From positions 124,001 through 188,000 of the forward strand of contig JAGFBZ010002391.1 of the NCBI GenBank assembly GCA_018398805.1: 64,000 nt of DNA, in the 5' to 3' direction. Positions 49,201 through 54,064 of this stretch are shown here, piece after piece. The stretch comes from Hirundichthys speculiger (Eukaryota > Chordata > Actinopteri > Beloniformes > Exocoetidae). Position numbers and translations under genes: made by a program. Under the pieces are notes generated by a model. The model searched no databases, had not been told where the DNA came from, and worked only from the letters and a program-made list of their open reading frames with translations. Each line of letters opens with the position of its first letter. Position 1 is the first letter of the stretch.

Positions 49201-49630
49201 ATAGCTTGGGTTTGATTAGCGCTAAAGTTTGAGCACTAACAATCTTAGTGAGAGGAACATGGGATGTCGGGTCTGATTAGCGCTAAAGTTTGAGCACTAA
49301 CAATCTTAGTGAGAAGAACATGGGATGTCATGGCTAAAAGTGCTGTTTTAGTGTCAACTGCAGCTGGAAGTGTTTTTCGTGTCTGCAGGAAACATTCACC
49401 CACCATCGTCTTTTTGTCTCCCAGATGACTCCAACCCCAGTCTGTCGAAGGATATCAGCAGCGCGCTCTCCACGGTGCCCGAATGTTTTGACTCAGAGGG
49501 CGGTTTCCCGTTGGAGGACGAGCTGCGCATCGAGCCCCTGAGCCTGGACGGTCTGAGCATGCTCAGTGATCCGGACATGGTGCTGCCGGACCCGTCTGTG
49601 GAGGACACTTTCCGCAGTGACAGACTCTGA
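487..49630 (+). CDS. crtc3: CREB-regulated transcription coactivator 3 (5' exons missing)
   Basis: CRTC proteins bind the bZIP domain of CREB and recruit TAF4 and CBP/p300. They shuttle from cytoplasm to nucleus when calcineurin removes SIK/AMPK phosphates. Eleven exons are seen in order: 487-615, 3034-3095, 25096-25199, 30174-30259, 36244-36293, 37328-37549, 39383-39618, 39937-40243, 41954-42037, 42461-42668, 49425-49630. Family landmarks are [104 protein letters not shown] and a C-terminus ending [15 protein letters not shown] and [10 protein letters not shown] favour CRTC3 over CRTC1 and CRTC2. Phases agree at every junction except for one surplus base in each of the exons 37328-37549 and 39937-40243. 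The N-terminal CREB-binding coiled coil lies outside the window. Confidence 0.95.
616..3033 (+). other. crtc3: crtc3 intron with U12-type (AT-AC) splice sites
   Basis: The donor at 616 reads ATATCCTTC, matching the minor-spliceosome 5' consensus. The acceptor is AC at 3032-3033. A branch-point match, TTTCTTTAAC, lies at 3014-3023, placing the likely branch adenosine 11 bases before the intron end, within the short spacing normal for U12 introns. There is no long polypyrimidine tract before the acceptor. Joining 615 to 3034 keeps the reading frame (HGRQ then IESSPYG). The rest of the intron is AT-rich with short homopolymers (1362-1374, 1451-1468) and no other recognised feature. Confidence 0.9.
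3034..3095 (+). CDS. crtc3: crtc3 exon ([11 protein letters not shown] block)
   Basis: 62 bases encoding [20 protein letters not shown] plus two bases of an Arg codon, phase 0 in and phase 2 out. It follows the AT-AC intron and ends at a GT donor (gtgagt at 3096). The block corresponds to SCPYGTMYLSPP in CRTC1 and SSPYSPAYLSPP in CRTC2. Confidence 0.93.
4157..4246 (+). repeat. Compound microsatellite (GT)n-(GTAT)n-(AT)n
   Basis: Runs of gt, then gtat repeats, then about 14 at repeats, ending in atgtatgt. It is a simple compound dinucleotide/tetranucleotide repeat inside the large crtc3 intron. Confidence 0.95.
8081..8546 (-). pseudogene. Truncated hAT-like element 5' end with BED zinc-finger fragment
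   Basis: Read on the minus strand, a TIR-like end (tagtgctgggcggtatacc, RC of about 8526-8547) is followed about 200 bases later by an ATG and a frame containing [16 protein letters not shown] and [17 protein letters not shown]. This resembles a BED-type zinc finger (aromatic W..F, then C..C), the usual N-terminal DNA-binding domain of hAT transposases. The frame ends at an inverted repeat (8108-8137 against 8139-8167) that duplicates part of the same coding sequence, and no catalytic domain follows. It is a broken 5' fragment. Confidence 0.6.
8823..9100 (+). mobile_element. Possible solo LTR
   Basis: The segment starts TGTTGTAAGCC and contains GGGTAGCCTGATGGGTAATG, then an AATAAA signal at about 9008 followed by a short tail ending near GGAATAGTACA. 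This organisation (TG start, internal polyadenylation signal, CA end) fits a retrovirus-like LTR. No gag or pol sequence adjoins it, and no convincing 5-bp target duplication was found, so the boundaries and identity are tentative. Confidence 0.35.
9991..10692. mobile_element. Non-autonomous inverted-repeat element (GGCCCGATC ends)
   Basis: The left end ATAGGCCCGATC (9991-10002) faces the right end GATCGGGCCCTAT (10680-10692). Sub-terminal blocks such as cgctatttagggatagcg (near 10025) and gcaatcttcc/ggaagattgc are repeated in inverted order through the element. A truncated relative is at the window edge (63926-64000). There is no coding capacity, and the superfamily is unknown. Confidence 0.5.
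13905..14315. mobile_element. Probable non-autonomous hAT-like MITE
   Basis: The left part reads ttgttgttccgattctgata with ctagtatcg; the right part reads cagtatctggtgggaaaaaa and gtattgaaacatctct. The two ends are loosely inverted copies of the ttccgatac-type termini seen in fish hAT MITEs. There is no open reading frame with a domain. The boundaries are approximate and no target duplication was confirmed. Confidence 0.4.
15000..17950 (+). mobile_element. Decayed DIRS-like retrotransposon
   Basis: A gag-like open stretch at 15040-15486 (acidic, Ser-rich: [20 protein letters not shown]) is followed by interrupted frames to about 16800 and then by reverse-transcriptase and RNase H pieces at 16965-17891. 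Pieces recognisable after allowing frameshifts are [29 protein letters not shown] and [19 protein letters not shown] followed by [18 protein letters not shown]. The [10 protein letters not shown] and SDN..VTYIN signatures are typical of the DIRS group. Stops and frame changes are frequent, and no tyrosine recombinase or terminal repeats were identified. Confidence 0.65.
16965..17891 (+). pseudogene. Broken DIRS-type reverse transcriptase / RNase H
   Basis: Reverse transcriptase motifs spread over more than one frame: [13 protein letters not shown] (about 16970), [17 protein letters not shown] (about 17040), then a degraded palm segment where the usual YLDDW motif would sit (the sequence reads LTTGLLQ). 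The RNase H-like part at 17649-17891 reads [17 protein letters not shown] then [14 protein letters not shown]. In-frame stops follow RVFVK and other blocks, so it cannot encode a working enzyme. Confidence 0.65.
18171..18208. repeat. Perfect 17-bp inverted repeat (hairpin)
   Basis: Arms 18171-18187 (TACTAATATACCCTCCT) and 18192-18208 (AGGAGGGTATATTAGTA) flank a CCCC loop. A second ccccaggaggg motif follows at about 18227. It lies at the end of the DIRS-like remnant and has no assigned function. Confidence 0.85.
19952..21571 (-). mobile_element. Complete Tc1-like transposon
   Basis: The element is 1,620 bases long, flanked by TA (19950-19951 and 21572-21573). Long inverted repeats of about 210 bases (19952-20162 and 21361-21571) begin CAGTGGTATGAAAAAGTATC and differ at only about ten visible positions. 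Inner and outer segments of each repeat share a ctgaacc-type motif, as in the IR/DR arrangement of Sleeping Beauty-type elements. It encodes an open transposase on the minus strand. Near-identical ends and an open frame suggest relatively recent insertion. Confidence 0.93.
20091..21194 (-). CDS. Tc1-like DD34E transposase (open frame)
   Basis: 367 residues from the Met at 21194 ([12 protein letters not shown]), the usual start context for Tc1-family transposases. A longer in-frame start exists at 21332. Domains: an N-terminal paired-like helix-turn-helix ([34 protein letters not shown]), a GRPPK hook, a second HTH ([20 protein letters not shown]), then the catalytic core. The DDE triad is present: [23 protein letters not shown] and [11 protein letters not shown], with exactly 34 residues between the second Asp and the Glu. 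A glycine-rich box ([14 protein letters not shown]) is intact. The last ~30 residues after AAKGGG run into the left inverted repeat. No internal stop is seen. Confidence 0.9.
   Translation of the reverse strand: MVRSKELSEDLRSRIVDLYKAGKGYKTISKSLDVHPSTVREVVYKWREFGTVASLPRSGRPPKMTPRVQRRLLREVKKNPRVSAKDLKESLAQSDISVHTSTICKTLAKNGIHGRTPRRKPLLSKKNIDACLMFAKRHLDTPLKFWQNILWTDEAKVELFGRNTQRHVWRKNGTAHQHQHLIPTVKHGGGCIMVWGCFAASGPGQLAIINGKMNSKVYQDVLQENLRPSVRQLKLKRGWMLQQDNDPKHKSKSTSEWFQKNKIHILKWPSQSPDLNPIEMLWHDLKTAIHARHPRNLTELQQFCKEEWAKISPDRCARLICSYRKRLVEVIAAKGGGHKILNVMVQLLIPPPTVIVCMLFSLKYENL
21853..21990 (+). repeat. Dispersed teleost repeat fragment (TTCAATTCAACTTTATTTGT type)
   Basis: The motif ttcagttcaattcaacttta, followed by tttgtatagc and then an agagatccagagcaagacc-like segment, resembles a common fish dispersed-repeat 3' region. 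The family cannot be fixed by eye. Confidence 0.35.
23397..23620. mobile_element. hAT-type MITE with 8-bp target duplication
   Basis: 224 bases with inverted ends CAGGGGTGTCCA... and ...TTTGGACACCCCTG. It is flanked by perfect 8-bp repeats CTCTAAGA (23389-23396 and 23621-23628), the duplication length of the hAT superfamily. The interior is largely self-complementary (agaatcaggtgtg near 23550 against cacacctgattct near 23464). No coding capacity. Confidence 0.92.
23975..24125. mobile_element. Partial copy of the same hAT-type MITE family
   Basis: It shares gaggaccactgtcctgcagg, gatgtttccctcc, a ctgaccttgaggacaagatg segment and aggtgtgttaaaggagggaaac with the element at 23397-23620, but both terminal CAGGGGTG repeats are degraded and no target duplication is evident. 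Confidence 0.6.
25096..25199 (+). CDS. crtc3: crtc3 exon (SIK/AMPK phosphosite block)
   Basis: 104 bases, phase 2 in and phase 1 out. It completes an Arg codon and encodes [20 protein letters not shown] then [25 protein letters not shown] is the conserved phosphorylation/14-3-3 site of CRTC proteins (Ser171 of CRTC2, Ser162 of CRTC3). Because it joins directly to NNWR, the local sequence is [11 protein letters not shown] as in CRTC1 rather than [11 protein letters not shown] as in mammalian CRTC3. Splice sites: ccactcag before 25096 and gtgagt after 25199. Confidence 0.95.
25606..25648 (+). repeat. (ATT)n microsatellite
   Basis: About 14 att/tta units with one interruption (attgtt). Confidence 0.95.
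27050..27620 (-). pseudogene. Decayed Tc1/mariner transposase fragment
   Basis: The reverse complement of about 27090-27185 reads [10 protein letters not shown] with stops nearby, a degraded form of the SPDLNPIE catalytic motif (the Glu position is not preserved). Adjacent sequence to about 27620 contains further transposase-like shreds without an open frame. The ends were not found. Confidence 0.5.
30174..30259 (+). CDS. crtc3: crtc3 exon (KPLPKQLWE block, diagnostic for CRTC3)
   Basis: 86 bases, phase 1 in and phase 0 out, encoding (V)[19 protein letters not shown] then PKQLWEAKK. Human CRTC3 has SFPGPLKEENLLNVPKPLPK followed by QLWE here, which CRTC1 and CRTC2 lack. This is the best paralog marker in the window. 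Splice sites: ctttgcag before, gtgaga after. Confidence 0.95.
31099..31181 (+). repeat. GC-rich purine tandem repeat
   Basis: About four units of an 18-20 base motif, gaggaaaggggcgggac with small length changes. It sits in a locally GC-rich, CpG-containing patch (about 30920-31400) that contrasts with the AT-rich intron. Confidence 0.8.
31537..31720 (+). pseudogene. hAT-like transposase-derived fragment
   Basis: One frame reads [20 protein letters not shown] followed by VDETTTKT and a stop; after a shift, [18 protein letters not shown] follows. The FSLNVDE...MVRFF pattern resembles the DDE/RNase H-fold region of domesticated or decayed hAT-type proteins. It is broken by a stop and a frame change. 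Assignment by pattern only. Confidence 0.4.
31778..33046 (+). mobile_element. Decayed Tc1-like transposon with inactive transposase
   Basis: The right end is CAAGGCACTG followed by TA (33047-33048); the left end (about 31778: ccttgtgaaagtattcag) is a degenerate inverted copy. Repeats extend over about 200 bases (shared segments ttgccacatttcaggcttc and caagaaacaacactaag-like). Transposase pieces on the plus strand: [31 protein letters not shown] and [20 protein letters not shown]. The catalytic Glu after DLNP is Gln (VQ), and stops occur. The N-terminal DNA-binding part is mostly missing. Confidence 0.88.
33548..33790. repeat. Tandem array of palindromes, 46-48 bp unit
   Basis: Five units start (ctccattac) at 33577, 33623, 33669, 33717 and 33763, with spacings 46, 46, 48 and 46. 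Each unit contains ACTCCATTACTATCATA, a short spacer (TACT or similar) and the exact reverse complement TATGATAGTAATGGAGT, linked by (TA)n. Copies are nearly identical; only the TA linker and an occasional ggag/ggtg differ. Confidence 0.95.
34642..34790 (+). mobile_element. tRNA-derived SINE with target duplication
   Basis: The body starts near GGGCGGCCCGGTGGTGCAG. It has an A-box-like TGGTGCAGTGGTTAGGACA and a B-box GGTTCGACTCC (about 34721), then a unique segment and an A-rich tail (aaaaaaatctaaaaaagaaa). Flanking repeats gaatatgttccag (34629-34641) and gaatatattccag (34791-34803) differ at one base and look like the target-site duplication. The internal RNA polymerase III promoter supports a tRNA ancestor. 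Confidence 0.85.
34874..35257. mobile_element. MITE with TTAA-flanked inverted repeats
   Basis: TTAAAGGTGGGGTAGGTGAT at the left is exactly inverted at the right (gatcacctaccccacctttaa, 35237-35257). The terminal repeats are at least 24 bases. The flanking TTAA (or TTA) would fit piggyBac-like or PIF/Harbinger-like insertion; the sequence alone does not decide. There is no coding capacity. Confidence 0.85.
36244..36293 (+). CDS. crtc3: crtc3 exon ([11 protein letters not shown] block)
   Basis: 50 bases, phase 0 in and phase 2 out, encoding [16 protein letters not shown] plus two bases of Asn. It continues WEAKK from the previous exon and matches [12 protein letters not shown] of CRTC1 and CRTC2. 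Splice sites: tttttcag before, gtaagt after. Confidence 0.95.
36294..37327 (+). other. crtc3: crtc3 intron, phase 2
   Basis: gtaagt at 36294 to actgcag at 37327. AT-rich sequence with no recognised repeat. Confidence 0.85.
37328..37549 (+). CDS. crtc3: crtc3 exon ([11 protein letters not shown] block) with one surplus base
   Basis: It starts by completing Asn and reads [20 protein letters not shown] then [19 protein letters not shown]. At CCCCGCC (37441-37447) the conserved frame jumps: family members continue PLDPE, which here appears one base later as [20 protein letters not shown] and then [14 protein letters not shown]. In the unshifted frame the rest of the exon translates to an Arg/Gln-rich sequence unlike CRTC. 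The shifted frame also gives the phase (CAA G) needed by the next exon. Length 222 is one base over the expected phase. Splice sites ctgcag/gtgggt are sound. Confidence 0.93.
37550..39382 (+). other. crtc3: crtc3 intron, phase 1
   Basis: gtgggt at 37550 to tcccgcag at 39382. No recognised repeat family. Short open frames in it (for example 38983-39237) lack domains and splice support. Confidence 0.8.
39383..39618 (+). CDS. crtc3: crtc3 exon ([11 protein letters not shown] and SPLTLSPG blocks)
   Basis: 236 bases, phase 1 in and phase 0 out. It encodes [40 protein letters not shown] and [20 protein letters not shown], then [29 protein letters not shown] and [15 protein letters not shown] match human CRTC3 ([26 protein letters not shown]). 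The Arg-rich stretch before Ser-Pro corresponds to a second regulatory phosphorylation region in the family. Splice sites: cccgcag before, gtacgc after. Confidence 0.95.
39619..39936 (+). other. crtc3: crtc3 intron, phase 0
   Basis: A 318-base intron from gtacgc to gtgtag. AT-rich; nothing else seen. Confidence 0.85.
39937..40243 (+). CDS. crtc3: crtc3 Gln/Pro/His-rich exon with one surplus base
   Basis: The 5' part reads [20 protein letters not shown] then [20 protein letters not shown], matching the Pro/Gln-rich region after SPITQ. After about 40082 this frame gives [12 protein letters not shown], whereas the frame one base later gives [18 protein letters not shown] and ends [11 protein letters not shown], which has the phase 0 end needed to join [12 protein letters not shown]. 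Length 307 is 3n+1 where 3n is required. The surplus base (or a two-base loss) lies between about 40046 and 40082 in a CAG/CCA repeat. All three frames are nearly stop-free here because of the repeat. Splice sites: gtgtag before, gtaagt after. Confidence 0.9.
40261..40292 (+). repeat. (TG)16 microsatellite
   Basis: Sixteen uninterrupted tg units starting 17 bases after the donor of the Gln-rich exon. Confidence 0.97.
40989..41153. repeat. Tandem array of palindromes, 44 bp unit
   Basis: Units begin (cccacagtaatatatgatcc) at 40989, 41033, 41077 and 41121, an exact 44-base period. Each contains AATATATGATCCAT, a short centre (atgaccac) and the reverse complement ATGGATCATATATT. Three copies are almost identical; the fourth is truncated. 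Confidence 0.95.
41954..42037 (+). CDS. crtc3: crtc3 exon ([11 protein letters not shown] block)
   Basis: 84 bases, phase 0 at both ends, encoding [20 protein letters not shown] then QNKTHPYQ. It corresponds to the GSVFGDAYYEQQMAARQ segment of CRTC1. Two donors lie in tandem: gtacag at 42038 and gttaga at 42044. Using the second would add Val-Gln. Both keep the frame. Confidence 0.9.
42461..42668 (+). CDS. crtc3: crtc3 exon ([13 protein letters not shown] to PNIILTG)
   Basis: 208 bases, phase 0 in and phase 1 out. It encodes [13 protein letters not shown] (compare LEQFNMMENAISS of CRTC1), then [20 protein letters not shown] and ends [17 protein letters not shown] resembles the PxIxIT-type calcineurin docking site described in CRTC1 and CRTC2; mammalian CRTC3 is more divergent here (PNTILP). 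A G-run (ggggggg) occurs at about 42485-42491. Splice sites: tgactag before, gtgagt after. Confidence 0.95.
42793..43010. mobile_element. hAT-type MITE copy (same family as 23397-23620)
   Basis: It shares tcaggggt...cagactccagtcctccag at the left, caggtgtgctgaagcaggga in the body, aaacatctaagacatgcag and gagagccctg at the right. The ends are diverged, and no clean 8-bp duplication is visible. Confidence 0.75.
44650..45000 (-). mobile_element. Probable decayed Tc1-type fragment
   Basis: The segment gtggagttggcccccttttg followed by caatgataaaagcttcaact, and the later caaaggtgcttgatgggatt followed by gaggtcag, have the character of minus-strand Tc1-type remnants, where the conserved DLNPIE region often reads gatgggattgaggtc on the other strand. 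There is no open frame and no ends. Confidence 0.4.
45048..45209. mobile_element. Fragment related to the hAT-type MITE family, with inverted repeat
   Basis: aaacacagctgacttgtttt (45048) is inverted at about 45122-45142 (aaacaagtcagctgtgttt). The right part ends agtttgacacccctgg, like the terminus of the 23397-23620 family. The left terminus is missing. Confidence 0.5.
45431..48170 (-). mobile_element. Tc1-like transposon enlarged by an internal minisatellite
   Basis: The left end CAGTCATGGCCAAAAGTTTT is preceded by TA. The right end is a degraded inverted copy (gaaagagcagactttgtgaa, aatgtaatatttgtgtcatt, up to about 48170). Minus-strand transposase pieces in order: [15 protein letters not shown] near 47850, the [10 protein letters not shown] array 47626-46428, then [15 protein letters not shown] (about 46410-46370), [24 protein letters not shown] and [16 protein letters not shown] (about 45845). 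Stops and frameshifts interrupt it. Without the array the length would be about 1.5 kb, normal for Tc1. Confidence 0.88.
46428..47626. repeat. 30-bp minisatellite inside a Tc1-like transposase gene
   Basis: About 40 tandem copies of CTGAAACACCTTCAGGAGAC followed by GGTCCTGGCG. The minus-strand translation of each unit is [10 protein letters not shown], and the 30-base length keeps the frame. Variants at the ggcgctg position (gcagctg, ggcactg) are interspersed, and several units carry 1-3 base deletions or insertions (near 46495, 46590, 46700, 47030, 47055, 47120, 47480). The first unit is continuous with the transposase sequence [12 protein letters not shown], showing its origin. A smaller array (cctcacacctgc x3, 46344-46376) lies beside it. 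Confidence 0.97.
48425..48495 (+). repeat. LINE/SINE-type 3' tail
   Basis: catgaccctgtagggtacag, aaataaatgggttagatg and a short gatg/gatgg repeat resemble the tail of common fish L2/CR1-like or L2-tailed SINE copies. The body is not recognised. Confidence 0.35.
49208..49330 (+). repeat. 61-bp tandem duplication
   Basis: Two adjacent copies (49208-49268 and 49269-49330) beginning gattagcgctaaagtttgag differ at about three positions. The second ends 94 bases before the last crtc3 exon. Confidence 0.95.
49425..49630 (+). CDS. crtc3: crtc3 last coding exon (transactivation domain)
   Basis: 206 bases, phase 1 in, ending TGA at 49628-49630. It encodes (D)[18 protein letters not shown], then [20 protein letters not shown] and [20 protein letters not shown], ending TFRSDRL. 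This is the conserved acidic C-terminal transactivation domain; human CRTC3 ends [13 protein letters not shown]...PSVEETFRADRL. Splice site ctcccag. Confidence 0.97.
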
Positions 49631-51534
49631 ATGTAAAGAGCGTTGCACGTTTCAAGAAAGAAAACATGGATTTGCAGCATAGAGTGTACAAATCTGAATC
49701 CGCATGCACTTGATCTCTACAAGGCCGCTCGGCATGCATCCACCGCCACTAAGATTCATTAATGTGAAATACATGAGCAGCATGCACACATAGTCATCCA
49801 CACCTTTTTAAAAAGGTGACTTGTGAACAAACACTGTTTACACCTGCTTGGCACAGAGGTACCCTAACACACGCCCGAGCTCATGTTTATCAGATATTCT
49901 TTTAAATGATGCAGTTGTGGGTTAAAAACCTGCTCCAGCTCTGAGTCTTTGCATCGTCTCCAGACTGAGTGGAAACATGAGAGGTGCCTCAGAGAGGAGC
50001 CCAAGTCCTGCCGCTTCTTCCTCACAGACCACTGCTTCTCTTTCCCCAGAAGCCATGGCAACACCATAACCATGGTTACACACCATAGCAACCCCATCGC
50101 CGTGCTGCAGAGCCACAGAAATGCCAGCACAAAGGTTCTGGCTCTAATGAAGTGAGTGGAGCCCAGAGGTGTTGTGAAATTACTGCTCCAAGCCAGAGCA
50201 GCAGCGTGGTCAAATCCCGCTTCACTGCAGTGGCCTCACGCTCTGGAACAATAATGGTAGAAATGAAGACTAGAGCGATTTATGTTAAATTTCTAATGTT
50301 TTACTTTGCATATGGTGTCAGATTATTTTTAAAATGTTTGCCACAGATTTAATATATATGCCTATATATTCATATATACACGTCAAATTTCAATCTGATT
50401 TGTGTATTTTTAAATGAGACAAAAAGGGCAAACTGTTTACAAAGATGGTATTTTAATAAGTAAATATGACAAATATTTTTGGATTTCTAATTGAGAAATA
50501 CATCTCTAAGATGCATTGAATAAATGCAGTATTTTTTCCTTGCTAATTGGTTGAATATCCTGTTTTCTGTCTGGCAGAATTCACACAGCACTGGCACAAT
50601 TAAACATCAAAATCTTTTTCTTTTTTTTCTATGTTTTTGTTTGAAAAAAATATGTTAATGTATGTTTGTTGCATATGATACATTTGACATTTTGTACTGA
50701 TGTTACTGTACTGATACTCATTGTGAATAAGGGCATGCGCTGTGCTACTGTGGATCGATTTATATCCTACATGTGCTTGCATCCGGCTATTTGGCTATTT
50801 GTTGTTCTTTTGTCAAAGGAGTTTAGTAAACCACACGTGCACACTCGCGCGCACACACATACAAATGCACCAGCAGCCGGTGTTCGTCATTCAGAGAGCA
50901 GGTAGTGACCGCGTGGACATCATGTAACGTTGCACTTAACCTCTTTTGCACTAATTGGTTCACATTGTGTTATTTTTACACCCGATATGAACGTTTTTAC
51001 CTGATATTCCAAAGAAGTTGAATGAAGCCATTGATTAACTTTCATCTTTCAAATCACAAACAGCAGGTATCCAGTTCAAACTGATCAGAGTAAAACTGGT
51101 GATCCTGGTTTTCTGGGATTTGACCGTGTGATCCTGTTATGTTATGTTCTTGTAAAGAGCTCATATTTGCAGCTGATTATGTAACAGCTCATCTATGTTG
51201 GGCATCCAGCGCCCCCTTGTGCCACTTTTGATGATCTCAAGAGCTATGTTTTACCTATGCAACATTTTTCAGTGAAACCTGTTGAACAGGCGCCACTTGC
51301 ACGTTATGCAGCATAAATGACAGGCTCACTTTTGACCTGCACAATGTGAGGGATCAAATTTAGTAGAAATCACAATATTACATGTGTCCACTGGCCACTC
51401 TGTATGTTGACTCTGCATGTGATTGATCACCTGAGAGAGCAAGAGGGTTCGTAGTGAATGATTTGAAGGAACTTGTGCAATGTTTTTGCACTGTTTGTGT
51501 TTATTTTTGCAGTCAGGTGGTGTCACTGCATAGA

Positions 51535-51712
51535 CCAGTGTTTGCCAATCCTGGTCCTTGGGACCCACTGTCCTGCACGTTTTCAATGTTTCTCCACCTC
51601 CAACACACATGACTCAGCTGACTGGGTTGTTTGAATAATGTGTTGGAGCAGGGAAACATCTAAAGCATGCAGGGCGGTGGCTCCTGAAGGATCTGGATTG
51701 GTTGACACTGAC
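51535..51712. mobile_element. hAT-type MITE relic inside the crtc3 3' UTR
   Basis: It shares actgtcctgcacgttttcaa, gtgttggagcagggaaacat and ctaaagcatgcagg with the copies at 23397 and 42793. The ends are cagtgtttgccaatcc and ggattggttgacactg, inverted to each other but different from the CAGGGGTG ends of the other copies. Confidence 0.75.
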
Positions 51713-52248
51713 AAAGACGGAGTCCTTTCTGTGTCAGAGATTCAGTTTCATTCTTGTCAAACTGAAGTGGGATCCTGGGTTTATGAGTTTTTATAAGGCT
51801 TTATGTAAAATTTCAGCAGTTATATCATCTGCTTATTATCCTTCATACAGCGAGTGAGCGATGAAGCCACACAGCAGTGTAAAGTTGCAGTTTCTAAGGG
51901 TTTCTTGTTCCTTTTCATCCCTCTGCCACAGCCTGTTTCCTGCCGTCTAAACGCCTGCCTTCTGCTGCCTTACTTTGTTTATTCATATTCCAGCAGTTAC
52001 CTGCATCAGCTGATAGTTATTTTCCTTTATTTTCCCGCGGCTGTTATGTCACTTACTCTCACTTTTTTTGTTTCTTTTTTCTCTTTTTTTTAGCTGCATA
52101 TTAAAGTGTACAGTTGTTATTTAAAGAATGTGTATGTCCACTAGTGTTACTTTTTTGTAATGCCATTTGAGTTCATTTTCCCTCAAGAAAAAAAAATATT
52201 GGTTTGTAACGTATGTTATAGTGCTTATCTTTCCGATTTAATATAAAC

Positions 52249-52254
52249 AATAAA
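52249..52254 (+). terminator. crtc3: Polyadenylation signal AATAAA (crtc3 distal)
   Basis: A canonical AATAAA hexamer in caataaaagtctatactc, at the end of the 2.6 kb AT-rich UTR. Confidence 0.7.
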
Positions 52255-52542
52255 AGTCTATACTCAAAGTCAAAACGTTCTGTTGCCTCTAAATATCATT
52301 GGATGCAATGATGCTTTTGACCAGTAGGTGGGAGTAGCGTGCTTTAGCAGTAATTCATCTTTTGAAAACTACAAAGAACTTCTTTAAGGGTCCTCCTAAA
52401 TAAGTTCTGGCAAACTAATGCAAAAGTCTTAATTAGTACTATCATTTATGTTCTGAGGTCAAAACTAAGGTCGTTTTTTTTTTAAATATTTTATAATTGT
52501 CCCTTGTTACTCCTCACATCTCCGTCAGCCTTCACTAAGCTA

Positions 52543-54064
52543 CAGCTGTATTCAAAATAATAGCAGTGCATTTAGAAAAAATATTGAAGTAAAGCTCCAA
52601 ATTCTTGTAATAGCTTTTATTTTTAAACACACATTTGTTACTGTTGACCGTTTATTTTACAGTAAGTAAAGAAAAGGGAATATTGGTTAGCTCTGCAGTT
52701 CAGTTAGTGAGGTCATTCATTCATGAAAAAAAACAGGTGACTCTTATTTAAGGATGAAGGCATCAAATGTTGAACACACTGATTATTATGCATTTTTTTC
52801 TGAAAATCTGAGTGTGTCACTCCAGACATGTTTAGGAGAACGGAGCACTCTGATTAAAAAGTTGATTGGAGAGGGGGAACGTACCGACATGCAGGAAATG
52901 ATAGTCTGCCCAGTTAAAATCCCCCCAAATGCTTTAAAATGGTAACTGAAACCAGAAAGACTTGGAAGAAAACAAAATTACCATTTGAATAGATGGAAGA
53001 AGAGCCAAAATGACAAAGACTCAGCCAATGATCAGCTCCAGGGTGATCAAAGAAGATCTAAAGTTACCTGAGAGGACTGGAACAATTAGAAGATACCTAT
53101 GTGAAGCCAAGATATCAGCAAGGAGCCCCAAAACGACCCATCGTTGGGGAAAAAAAAACATTACATACTGAATAAGAGCTTACAATTTACTGCAGGACAC
53201 GCTGACTGAACTGAAGCCTCATTTTGTTCAGTGATGAAAACAAGATTGTTCTTTTTGGGGGGTCTGGGGGCCACAGACAGTTTATCAGACAGTGAAGCAT
53301 GGTGGAGCAGGTATCATGATATGGGATGTTCTTCATACTATGGGGTCAGGTCCGTTTGTCACATACCAGGGATCATAGATCAGTTTGAACATCGACATAC
53401 TTGAAGAGGTCTAAGTTGCTTTAGAGGAAATGTTCTTGAAATGGTTGTTTCAACAAGACAACGACCCCAAACACCCCAGGAAGCAGCAGCATCTTATCCA
53501 GACCAACCAGTCCAGACCATCATCTAGCAGAAAACTGGTGGGGTGGACATCAGAAATGCTGTTTCTGAGGAAAAATCCATAAATGCAGAGGAGCTGTGGA
53601 CTGTAGTCCAGTGGTCCTGGACTGGAAACCAGTTCACAGGTGACAGAAGCTGGTCGACTCCATGAAGAAGAAGCTTTAATGTCATTGTACAGAATACAAC
53701 GAAACTGAATGAACAGAATAATACAATGAACACAGATGAGAAGGAGTTCTCAAAAACAGGTTTTACAATAAAGTATCAGTTCAGTGATTCACAAGAAAGA
53801 TCAGTCTTCAAGCATTTCTCAGGTTAGACAGTAAATGTTGGAGTTTGGAAAGAAAAATGCAGACTGCTTTTATTTTTGAACAGCTAAATATTCCTTTTGC
53901 TTCAATTTTGGTGAAAAAAAAAAAATTAACAAATTTGATCAAATTTTCTTCATGTTTTGAGTGTCCAGTGTTCCCAGTGCATTTGCATGTTTGGAAATAA
54001 AAGCTAGATTTTGAGCTTTAGTCACCGTTTTTTAAACACACTGCTTTTATATTGAACACAACTG
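52543..54064 (+). mobile_element. Decayed Tc1/mariner-type transposon
   Basis: The left end CAGCTGTATTCAAAATAATA is preceded by TA (52541-52542). The right end (cactgcttttatattgaaca followed by caactg, to 54064) is its degenerate inverted copy. Plus-strand pieces: a segment from [20 protein letters not shown], then VKHGGAGIMIWDVLHTMGSG and [11 protein letters not shown] (the second Asp region), followed by a degraded final catalytic region. Many stops and frame changes. The block at 53520-53643 is the relative of the inverted fragment at 1-140. Confidence 0.82.

Larger units (their letters stand above)
42669..49424 (+). other. crtc3: crtc3 intron, phase 1
   Basis: gtgagt at 42669 to ctcccag at 49424. 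It contains a hAT-type MITE relic, Tc1-type remnants, a large Tc1-like element with a minisatellite and a 61-base tandem duplication, listed separately. 43020-44640 and 48500-49200 show no recognised repeat. Confidence 0.75.
49631..52270 (+). other. crtc3: crtc3 3' untranslated region
   Basis: After the stop codon, an AT-rich stretch without splice or coding signals runs to an AATAAA at 52249-52254, followed by a GT-containing downstream element (gttctgttgcc). A proximal AATAAA is at about 50519-50524 and could give a shorter transcript. The extent of the UTR is inferred from these signals. Confidence 0.7.
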
